From the NCBI GenBank assembly GCA_947178565.1, contig CAMWYV010000086.1, positions 1 through 5,947 on the forward strand: a stretch of DNA of 5,947 nucleotides. The letters run 5' to 3'. The position numbers were made by a program, and so were the translations under genes. This document shows positions 1 to 5,947 of this stretch, one piece after another. Origin of the DNA: an uncultured Porphyromonadaceae bacterium (GTDB taxonomy: Bacteria > Bacteroidota > Bacteroidia > Bacteroidales > Muribaculaceae). Position 1 is the stretch's first letter. Every line of letters starts with the position of its first letter. The notes under the pieces were generated by a model that saw nothing but the letters and a program-made list of their open reading frames with translations, was not told the origin of the DNA and did not search any database.

Positions 1-1374
1 AATGTGAGCACTCTCCCTGGAATCTCTTTAGCTGAGAGTGAACGTATTGGAACTATTGCCGAACAAATCATACTGTCTGAACCAGAGATTAAAACTGTCG
101 CAAGAAAAACAGGTCGTGCTGAACTTGACGAGCACTCATTGGGAGTGAATGTCAGCGAAATTGAAGCCCCCTACTCCCTAAGCAAACGATCTAAAGCTGA
201 ACTGGTCAGAGAATTGAGACATAAATTGAGTGAAATACCGGGCACCAATATTGAAATCGGTCAACCTATCAGCCATAGAATAGACGCAATGCTTTCCGGC
301 ACCGAGGCACAGATTGCTATAAAGATATTTGGTGACGATCTGGAGAAATTGCATGGCATAGGTAATCAGATCAAAGCGTTATCCAAAGATGTTCCGGGAA
401 TTGTAGATGTGAATGTGGAACAGCAGACAGGCAGACCTCAGATAGATATCCGCCCGCGCCGTGAGATGCTTGCGCGCTATGGAATTACCAATAGCGAGTT
501 CAACGACTATGTTTCCACAATGATTGGCGGAGAGGTTGTTTCACAGGTATATGTCAAGGGCATGCCTTACGATCTCACCTTGAAACTGGAGGATGACTCC
601 AGATCAAGCATTGACAAGCTCGGAAATCTTATGATTGCCTCGCCGATGGGAAATATCCCGCTAAGTTATATCGCTGACATCGTTTCAACAACCGGACCAA
701 ACACAATCAACAGAGAGAACGTTAGCCGGCGGCTCGTTGTTTCAGCGAATGTGGATGGTCGCGATCTGCGCGGTGCTGTTAATGATATCCGTGATGCAAT
801 CGACAAAAAAATCAAGTTGCCCGAAGGATACCATATTACTTACGGCGGACAGTTTGAAAGCGAAGCCGCAGCATCACGCACACTCGCAATTGCCACATTG
901 GGCGCACTCATAATCATACTCCTGCTGCTGTATCAGGAATATAAGAGTTTGTCGCAGGCTGTGATTATACTGATGAATATGCCACTCGCTATGATTGGCG
1001 GCATATTTCTTCTTAAAATCACCTCCGGCGAACTTAATATCCCGGCAATCATCGGATTCATTTCGCTGCTTGGCATATCAACCCGCAACGGAATGTTGCT
1101 CATGTCGCGCTACAACGCGCTCAGGAGAGAGAGCAAATCTCTGATTGACACCATAAAAGAGGGGTCTGCCGACCGTCTGAACCCTATTATCATGACCGCC
1201 CTAACCTCTGCCCTTGCACTGATTCCACTTGCATTGCGCGGTTCGGAACCGGGAAATGAAATCCAGTCCCCGCTGGCAATCGTGATACTTGGCGGTTTGG
1301 TCACATCTACTATTTTGAATATCTTTGTTGTACCGGTTATATACTATTTGAGCCAAATAAAAAATAATCACTGA
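1..1374 (+). CDS. CusA/CzcA-family heavy-metal efflux RND permease, C-terminal part (5' end outside window)
   Basis: This is the proton-driven inner-membrane pump of a tripartite efflux system that moves metal ions (or another small substrate) out of the cell through an outer-membrane channel. The frame is open from base 1, so the GTG at base 4 is not a real start; about 457 of the usual ~1,000-1,050 residues are present. The segment begins in the second periplasmic porter domain (STLPGISLAESER, then KTGRAE, GTEAQIAIKIFGDD and ARYGIT, all typical of the heavy-metal RND group). It continues into five predicted membrane helices (TM8-TM12, roughly residues 294-313, 318-341, 347-372, 395-416 and 424-451), including the conserved RLNPIIMTAL and PLAIVILGGL stretches. 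The TM4 proton-relay region lies upstream of the window. By my alignment from memory, the three methionines of the CusA Cu/Ag site are absent, so a CzcA-like divalent cation or another substrate is more likely than copper or silver. The stop overlaps the next start by one base (TGATG). Confidence 0.95.
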   Translation, partial: NVSTLPGISLAESERIGTIAEQIILSEPEIKTVARKTGRAELDEHSLGVNVSEIEAPYSLSKRSKAELVRELRHKLSEIPGTNIEIGQPISHRIDAMLSGTEAQIAIKIFGDDLEKLHGIGNQIKALSKDVPGIVDVNVEQQTGRPQIDIRPRREMLARYGITNSEFNDYVSTMIGGEVVSQVYVKGMPYDLTLKLEDDSRSSIDKLGNLMIASPMGNIPLSYIADIVSTTGPNTINRENVSRRLVVSANVDGRDLRGAVNDIRDAIDKKIKLPEGYHITYGGQFESEAAASRTLAIATLGALIIILLLLYQEYKSLSQAVIILMNMPLAMIGGIFLLKITSGELNIPAIIGFISLLGISTRNGMLLMSRYNALRRESKSLIDTIKEGSADRLNPIIMTALTSALALIPLALRGSEPGNEIQSPLAIVILGGLVTSTILNIFVVPVIYYLSQIKNNH

Positions 1375-2558
1375 TGATAAAAACAGCTGCATATATCCTG
1401 CTGGCAATGCTTATTTCATGCCCGGTAAATGCCCTTGACTTCAACTCAACTGCAAGGGCGCTCGCATCGGAAAGCCTTAGTTTGAAATCTGCCAGGCTTA
1501 CAAACCGTGCCACTATTGAGGATATGAAAGGAGCCAACAGCCTTCCTCCGCTTGAAGCAGAGGTGGGATACCTGTGGGGTGAAGGAGAAACTATAAACAA
1601 ATGGAATGTGAGCGTGAGCCAGTCTATGGACTGGCCCGGCGCTTATGTCGCGAGACGTAAAGGCATTGAAGCAACAGGACGCGCTCTTGCAGCAGCCGAG
1701 CGCTCCACCCTTATTGCAAAGACTCTGGAAATAAAGCAGGCAATGATAGACATCGTGGCTGCAAAATGCAATGCACAACTTTCCAATGCCCTCAATGACA
1801 CAATATCACAAATGATTGAGGTGGTAAGAAAGAGAGCGGACAACGGTGACATCACCAGGCTTGACCTTAATAAACTGGAAATTGAGCGTATAGCCATAGC
1901 CAAGCAACTTGCAGCAGACAAACGCTCCATTATCACAGCCGTTTCGTCTCTTGAAGCCCTTTGCGGCAAAAATATCGATGAGATTGCTGCTCAACTCACG
2001 GATTTCCCCGAAGAGGTTCTTCTACCTGAAAACAAGTACGAGGAATTACTTACAGAAGCTAATCCAAGCATATTCGAGGCTAAAGAAAACGCCATTTCCG
2101 CTAAAGCTCTTGCCACGGCTGAGAGCAGAACTTTACTCCCGGGGTTCAGCATAGGCTATACTTACGAGAATGAGGTTGTTGACAAATGGCATGGAGTCAC
2201 TGCCGGCATATCCATACCTTTATTCTCTTCAAGAGGTACGGCAAGATCGGCAAAATTACGTGCTGAAGCTGCAGAAACCGACGCTATCCTTGCCGCGATG
2301 CAGGAAGTCGCGAACCTTAAATCTGAGCGCGGACAGGCTGTGAGTCTTTTCAAAGAAATTGAGGAATATAAACCAATATTTGAAAGAGAGGACAACATCA
2401 AGCTATTGAAAAAAGCGTATGTGGCAGGACAGTTGACACTGCTTGAGTATCTGGGGGAATTGAATTATTTTGCAGAAGCAAAACGCGAGTTCATAGACGT
2501 GCAATACCAATATCATCTTGTGATGGCTCGTTTGAACCGCCTTACCCTGTTACAATAA
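1374..2558 (+). CDS. TolC/CzcC-like outer-membrane efflux protein
   Basis: This is the outer-membrane channel partner of the RND pump encoded just upstream; as a trimer it would carry substrate from the periplasm to the outside. The 394 residues fit the OEP family (CzcC-like members run about 400-450). An N-terminal export signal (residues 1-20) is followed by two repeats of the TolC fold. Repeat 1 has a beta segment around residues 60-90 and long helices at 95-200, with the family-like GDITRLDLNKLEIER at 158-172. Repeat 2 has a beta segment at 255-284 and helices at 286-390, with AGQLTLLEYLGEL at 351-363. Residues LISC (13-16) fit a lipobox, but VNA at 18-20 is also a plausible signal peptidase I site, so lipidation is unresolved. 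The ATG overlaps the pump's TGA and no Shine-Dalgarno is visible, so translation is probably coupled. No adaptor gene follows, so the membrane-fusion protein is presumably upstream of the window. Confidence 0.92.
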   Translation: MIKTAAYILLAMLISCPVNALDFNSTARALASESLSLKSARLTNRATIEDMKGANSLPPLEAEVGYLWGEGETINKWNVSVSQSMDWPGAYVARRKGIEATGRALAAAERSTLIAKTLEIKQAMIDIVAAKCNAQLSNALNDTISQMIEVVRKRADNGDITRLDLNKLEIERIAIAKQLAADKRSIITAVSSLEALCGKNIDEIAAQLTDFPEEVLLPENKYEELLTEANPSIFEAKENAISAKALATAESRTLLPGFSIGYTYENEVVDKWHGVTAGISIPLFSSRGTARSAKLRAEAAETDAILAAMQEVANLKSERGQAVSLFKEIEEYKPIFEREDNIKLLKKAYVAGQLTLLEYLGELNYFAEAKREFIDVQYQYHLVMARLNRLTLLQ

Positions 2559-2582
2559 GCTAGAAACCCAGAAAGAGTTTTT

Positions 2583-3422
2583 TCACTTTTTATCCGTGGA
2601 TTCTTCGAATGTGCGGGCTTGCTGGCTGCGGGCTATCTGTAGCTGCTTCTCAAGACGATTCTTTTCATTCTGGGTGCGGCGCAATGCGGAGAAAACCTTG
2701 CTTGCCGCATGGACTTTAGCGAGAGCCCGCAACTGATCGGCAGGAAGAGGTATGGAGTAGGTTTTAGCACCGTTAAAAGTCAGGGTAACAGGCTCTCCGA
2801 GATGTGCTTGCGCAAATGTTCCGAGAGTGTCACACTCTCCCGGCATGAAATTGATGATTTCCACTCCCCTGCTTCTGTCATTCCTCTCACCATCGTATGG
2901 TACTGCCGGAGTAGAAACGGATGCACCGGAAGTGCTGAGAGAAACGCTCTCGCTAAGAGCGCTTTTTGTGGATGATGCAACCACAGTAAAGAGCCCGTCG
3001 GAAGTCATTCTTGCATAAAGTCCTGTTTTTTCAGCCGGGACTTTACCTGCGAGTTCTGCGGTGGTATAATACCCTTCAAAAGCATCAGGCACATATTTAA
3101 GAGATTCTTTGTATTTCTCACTCTCAATAACGAGTTCAGCAAGCTGACGGTCAATATCTTCTAATGAGCGAAGTGACATCTGCTCGATAATCCTGGGGCG
3201 AAGACGCAATCCCTCACGACGCACAGATACTTCTGATGCAAAACGGGCGTCAAGTGTGTCCAGAGTGGCAAGCGCAGAATCATACTGCTCTGATTCAAAC
3301 TGTCTTTGCGCGGAATCCAGGCATTCGCGAGCCTTATTCTCTTTAGAATTAACACAAGAAGACAGTAAGGAGATTGCCGCTACCGACAATCCTATTAATG
3401 ATTTATTAGATACGGTGAACAT
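2583..3422 (-). CDS. Predicted lipoprotein of unknown function with a TPR-like N-terminal region
   Basis: I do not recognise this 279-residue protein as a named family. Residues 1-22 form a signal peptide ending in a clear lipobox, LSSC at 20-23, so the mature protein should be lipidated at Cys23 and anchored in a membrane facing the periplasm or the surface. Residues 31-60 look like one TPR-type helical hairpin (A38, F42, Y47, A50 and L54 fit the pattern), with more helix to about 110. The middle (about 130-225) looks beta-rich and holds a Ser/Thr-rich linker at 150-172. The C-terminus (about 230-270) is helical and charged, probably a short coiled coil (QNEKNRLEKQLQ). The ATG lies inside the last codons of the RSH gene, overlapping it by 17 bases in another frame; no in-frame start lies between it and the lipobox. 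A weak AAAAGG sits 8 bases before it (3431-3436). The overlap implies co-transcription and probably translational coupling with the (p)ppGpp synthetase. Confidence 0.88.
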   Translation of the reverse strand: MFTVSNKSLIGLSVAAISLLSSCVNSKENKARECLDSAQRQFESEQYDSALATLDTLDARFASEVSVRREGLRLRPRIIEQMSLRSLEDIDRQLAELVIESEKYKESLKYVPDAFEGYYTTAELAGKVPAEKTGLYARMTSDGLFTVVASSTKSALSESVSLSTSGASVSTPAVPYDGERNDRSRGVEIINFMPGECDTLGTFAQAHLGEPVTLTFNGAKTYSIPLPADQLRALAKVHAASKVFSALRRTQNEKNRLEKQLQIARSQQARTFEESTDKK

Positions 3423-5601
3423 CTTTAACGCCTTTTACAGTTTTAATTTTCTTGATTACATTATTTAAAGCCGCTGTATCACTTATTCCTACGGTGAGAT
3501 TGCCGCTGAACATTCCGTCATGGCTGTCTATAGCAATTCCACGGAGTGATACATTTGGCTCTTTATTCAATATGGATGAAATGTTGGTTACTATACCAAT
3601 GTCGTCATGACCTACAACCTGCAGAACTACCGAGAATTGCTGGCCGACCTTACCGCTCCAACGTGTTGTAATGACTCGGTATGGATATCTGCTGCGGATA
3701 TTATTTGCATTAGGACAATCCTTTCTGTGGATTTTAATGACACCTTCCGCCGATATAAAACCAAAGACATCATCTCCGTAAATTGGATTGCAACATTTAG
3801 CCATCTTATAATTGACGCCTTTTATATTATCACCTATAACAAGAATATCTGATGTACTTTCCTCTTCATTTTTCTGCAAAGTAAACTCTTCTGCAGATCT
3901 TGTTTCGGGTAATGCTTCCTGCTTTTCTTCCTGTGCAAGATATGACGTGATAACTTCTGACGGGTCAAGATTTTCATTTCCAATCTCGCTATAGAAATCT
4001 GTGACGGTTTTGAAGCCCATTTTTTTAATGAGCTTCATTAGTGATGCCTCCTCCAGTTCTATTTTCCGATTCTTACACCGCCTGTGCAGCAACTCTTTGC
4101 CTAAATCAGCGACCTTGCTGTTCTGCTCATTTATACTCTGACGGATTTTCGAGCGAGCTTTTGATGTTACTACAAAATTCAGCCAGTCAAGTTTTGGCTG
4201 CTGACTCGCCGATGTCATAATTTCAACAGTATCGCCGCTGCGCAGTTTGTGATTGATTTTCCTGGTGCGCCCGTTTACTTTACCACCTGTACATGTACAC
4301 CCGATTCTAGAATGAATATTAAAGGCGAAATCAAGCACAGTAGCACCAAGAGGCAATTTATACAAATCTCCTTTGGGAGTAAATACAAATACCTCCTCAT
4401 CATAGATGTCCATCTTGAATTCTTTCATCATTTCAAGAGGACCGGATTCAGTTCCCTCTATGATTTCCCTAACACGGTTCATCCATGTATCGAGATTATT
4501 TTCACTTTTGATACCCTTGTATTTCCAGTGCGCGGCAACTCCCCTCTCTGCAATCTCATCCATGCGTTTGGATCGAATCTGAACTTCGACCCATTTTGAC
4601 TGCGGTCCACGCACCGTGATATGAAGAGACTCATATCCGTTACTTTTAGGGATGCTCAACCAATCCTTCAATCTTGCAGGATTAGGCTGATACATGTCTG
4701 TAATGACAGAGTATGCAAGCCAGCATTCACTTCTTTCTTTCTCTTTCGGTACATCAAGAATTATTCGGATAGCAAACAGATCATAGATATGCTCAAGATC
4801 ATTGTGCTGCTTCTGAATTTTATTCCAGATTGAAGATATAGACTTAGTTCTACCTTTTATGTCGAATTTAAGACCTTGCTTTTCAAGTTCGGCTTTCACC
4901 GGAGCGATAAAATCGGCAATATATGCGTCTCTGCTCGCTTTGGTTTCATTGAGTTTACGGGCGATACGGGTGTATATATCTCTACTTGTATATTTTAGTG
5001 ACAAGTCTTCAAGTTCTCCTTTAAGATGATACAACCCAAGTCGGTGAGCAATAGGCGCATATAGGCTTTTAGCCTCAAATGCAGCCTGACGCACTTTTGC
5101 TTCATCAGGATGGTGATTGATCGCCCTCATTGTGACTGTGCATTCGACAATCTTGATGATGATGACCCTGATATCACTTGCAAACGTCATGAGGAGATTT
5201 CTGAAATTCTCGCTTACCCCTACTACCCCTCTGTCATACAGTCCTGCTACTTTCAACAATCCTGTGAGTAATTTTGCCACATCCTCTCCCCATGTTACTG
5301 CAGCTTCCTCGGGGTCAAGCTTCCCCGCGCGACATAGCGGTGTGAGCATCATAGCAACAATCATGCTCCTATCGGCACCTATTTCCTCACACAAAACATT
5401 TACCGCCGATAGGTAATGGACAATATTATTTCTGCCAAAAGTATCCTTGATGTTAACACACTCATCATCAAGAACCTTGAGCGCCAAAGCCAGTTCCCTT
5501 CGCTCATCAGCCGACAGAACTTCCTCACTCAAAGCAATTGAGCGCTTCAAAAGACCGGGTAATTCGATCAACTCCTTATCAGTGAAAAATTTCTTATCCA
5601 T
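3406..5601 (-). CDS. relA: Long RelA/SpoT homologue: (p)ppGpp synthetase with a degenerate HD hydrolase domain
   Basis: This cytoplasmic, ribosome-associated enzyme makes the stringent-response alarmones pppGpp/ppGpp from ATP and GTP/GDP. The 731 residues cover the whole RSH architecture. The HD domain (about 30-190) has lost key catalytic residues: the HD pair reads TP at 87-88, the following E-D pair reads R91/A92, and the distal Asn is T157. The synthetase domain (about 235-365) looks intact, with R251, K253, D274 in IYDLFAIR, RLKD at 310-313, Y323 in NGYESLH, and E339 in EVQIR. TGS follows at about 402-463 (VFVFTPKG, KVNGR), then a helical region (about 465-560), a zinc-finger domain with C603, C604, H625 and C629, and a C-terminal ACT domain (about 655-731). 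The ATG is the only possible start, because an in-frame TAA lies eight codons upstream. The symbol follows predicted activity; orthology with E. coli RelA is not implied. Removing (p)ppGpp would need another enzyme elsewhere in the genome. Confidence 0.96.
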   Translation of the reverse strand: MDKKFFTDKELIELPGLLKRSIALSEEVLSADERRELALALKVLDDECVNIKDTFGRNNIVHYLSAVNVLCEEIGADRSMIVAMMLTPLCRAGKLDPEEAAVTWGEDVAKLLTGLLKVAGLYDRGVVGVSENFRNLLMTFASDIRVIIIKIVECTVTMRAINHHPDEAKVRQAAFEAKSLYAPIAHRLGLYHLKGELEDLSLKYTSRDIYTRIARKLNETKASRDAYIADFIAPVKAELEKQGLKFDIKGRTKSISSIWNKIQKQHNDLEHIYDLFAIRIILDVPKEKERSECWLAYSVITDMYQPNPARLKDWLSIPKSNGYESLHITVRGPQSKWVEVQIRSKRMDEIAERGVAAHWKYKGIKSENNLDTWMNRVREIIEGTESGPLEMMKEFKMDIYDEEVFVFTPKGDLYKLPLGATVLDFAFNIHSRIGCTCTGGKVNGRTRKINHKLRSGDTVEIMTSASQQPKLDWLNFVVTSKARSKIRQSINEQNSKVADLGKELLHRRCKNRKIELEEASLMKLIKKMGFKTVTDFYSEIGNENLDPSEVITSYLAQEEKQEALPETRSAEEFTLQKNEEESTSDILVIGDNIKGVNYKMAKCCNPIYGDDVFGFISAEGVIKIHRKDCPNANNIRSRYPYRVITTRWSGKVGQQFSVVLQVVGHDDIGIVTNISSILNKEPNVSLRGIAIDSHDGMFSGNLTVGISDTAALNNVIKKIKTVKGVKDVHRI

Positions 5602-5609
5602 ATTAAGTA

Positions 5610-5641
5610 CAAAGATAGATATTTACTGGAGTCAATGCAAT
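5610..5641 (-). promoter_or_regulatory. Bacteroidetes-type promoter of the RSH gene
   Basis: On the - strand TATCTTTG (5617-5610) matches the Bacteroidetes -7 consensus TAnnTTTG exactly. A -33-like ATTG (5641-5638; consensus TTTG, 3 of 4) lies 20 bases upstream, close to the usual spacing. The box ends 8 bases before the RSH start codon, so transcription would begin within a few bases of the ATG and give a very short leader or none. The site lies just downstream of a strong terminator, which fits an independent transcription unit. It is a consensus match only; no start site has been mapped. Confidence 0.7.
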
Positions 5642-5648
5642 ATGACTA

Positions 5649-5688
5649 ACAAAAAAACGCATGGGTCATAAAATTGGACTCATGCGTT
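5649..5688 (-). terminator. Intrinsic terminator after the 50-residue small gene
   Basis: On the - strand AACGCATG (5688-5681) pairs perfectly with CATGCGTT (5663-5656). Inside it, after a single A-C mismatch, GTC (5679-5677) pairs with GAC (5667-5665) around a 9-base loop. A run of T follows directly (complement of A5657-A5651). This is a stable GC-containing stem with a U-tract, oriented to stop transcription from the right. It starts 26 bases after the small gene's stop codon. The opposite strand has the hairpin but no U-tract after it, so it should act in one direction only. Confidence 0.87.
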
Positions 5689-5714
5689 ATAGTGTTATCA
5701 ATAACAATACTTAT

Positions 5715-5867
5715 TTAAAGATCATTGTTTCTCGGATTGTTATTCAAACTTTTAGTGCTTTGTTTCTGTAAGCATTCGGTATCCTTATTTTTGTCAGCAT
5801 CATTGAGTGCGATGCCTGGATATTCCATAGCCTGATCAGGGGTAGCTTTTAAATCTTTCTTATCCAT
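5715..5867 (-). CDS. Small hydrophilic protein of unknown function (50 residues)
   Basis: I do not recognise a family. The frame begins MDKKDLKATPDQ and ends NNNPRNNDL. It has no signal peptide, membrane segment or obvious fold. It is rich in Asp, Lys and Asn, with one Cys (C32) and an Asn-rich tail (N42-44, N47, N48), so it is probably cytoplasmic and largely disordered. The ATG is the only normal start, since an in-frame TAA lies five codons upstream (5882-5880). No Shine-Dalgarno is visible, which is usual in this phylum. Support for a real gene comes from context: a weak promoter-like box sits about 47 bases upstream of the start, and a strong terminator of the correct orientation begins 26 bases after the stop. 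It appears to be a monocistronic unit next to, but separate from, the RSH-lipoprotein operon. The reading frame itself is certain; that it is translated is inferred. Confidence 0.62.
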   Translation of the reverse strand: MDKKDLKATPDQAMEYPGIALNDADKNKDTECLQKQSTKSLNNNPRNNDL

Positions 5868-5913
5868 AATGCAGATGTTTTATAGTTTGTTTATCTATTA
5901 AACACTCAATACA

Positions 5914-5941
5914 GAAAGATAGTTCTTATTCAACCGGCAAT
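5914..5941 (-). promoter_or_regulatory. Possible promoter of the 50-residue small gene
   Basis: On the - strand TATCTTTC (5921-5914) fits all but the last base of the Bacteroidetes -7 box TAnnTTTG. An ATTG (5941-5938) could serve as the -33 element, but the spacing of 16 bases is shorter than usual. It would give a leader of roughly 40 bases before the ATG at 5867. This is a weak match in AT-rich DNA. Confidence 0.3.
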
Positions 5942-5947
5942 TTATTC

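Noticed and set aside
4..6. GTG at base 4 as the start of the RND protein
   Set aside because: The frame is open to the window edge and the protein begins mid-domain in the porter region, so the gene simply continues upstream.
4288..4299. Perfect 12-base palindrome TGTACATGTACA
   Set aside because: It lies inside the TGS domain and is fully explained by the codons of a Cys-Thr-Cys-Thr repeat (residues 435-438). There is no reason to call it an operator.
4249..4599. Open frame of 116 codons on the + strand
   Set aside because: It lies entirely antisense to the conserved TGS and synthetase regions of the RSH gene, has no promoter or start signal, and shows no recognisable protein features; it is a shadow frame.
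5155..5166. Short GAT trinucleotide run (gatgatgatgac)
   Set aside because: It codes for the conserved Ile-rich helix of the RSH HD domain (VIIIKI) and is too short to be a meaningful microsatellite.
5591..5868. Shared TTCTTATCCATA at the starts of both the RSH gene and the small gene
   Set aside because: Both proteins begin Met-Asp-Lys-Lys, which accounts for nearly all of the shared bases. The similarity does not extend beyond it, so I do not see a repeat or duplication.
5889..5903. Inverted repeat GTTTA-5-TAAAC upstream of the small gene, a possible operator
   Set aside because: The arms are only 5 bases and AT-rich, so it is easily found by chance in this intergenic DNA, and it does not sit on a convincing promoter.

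Overview
The window looks like chromosomal DNA from a member of the Bacteroidales (Bacteroidota), possibly a gut genus related to Bacteroides or Muribaculaceae. This rests on three things: a good match to the Bacteroidetes promoter box TAnnTTTG in front of the stringent-response gene, mostly absent Shine-Dalgarno sequences, and the general look of the lipoprotein and efflux genes. The genus is inference. Base composition looks even throughout, and I see no mobile element, CRISPR array, tRNA or rRNA.

Layout. Bases 1-2558 (+ strand) hold the end of a heavy-metal-type RND efflux operon. First comes the C-terminal ~457 residues of a CusA/CzcA-family inner-membrane pump, cut by the window edge. 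One base of overlap later comes a complete CzcC/TolC-like outer-membrane channel protein. The periplasmic adaptor that would complete the tripartite pump is not in the window and is probably upstream. A 24-base gap with no convincing terminator separates this operon from a convergent block on the - strand.

The - strand block, read from the right, starts with a 50-residue hydrophilic small protein (5867-5715). A strong intrinsic terminator follows (about 5688-5649), then a Bacteroidetes-type promoter (5641-5610). Next is a full-length RelA/SpoT-homologue (RSH) (p)ppGpp synthetase of 731 residues, and overlapping its 3' end by 17 bases, a 279-residue lipoprotein of unknown function.

The RSH has an intact synthetase domain, but key catalytic residues of its N-terminal HD hydrolase domain are replaced. 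It should therefore be a dedicated alarmone synthetase, RelA-like in activity. Its synthetase loop nevertheless keeps the RxKD motif usually seen in bifunctional Rel/SpoT enzymes. The tightly coupled lipoprotein and the small upstream protein are the least explained genes here. I found no clear evidence of a wholly new multi-gene system.
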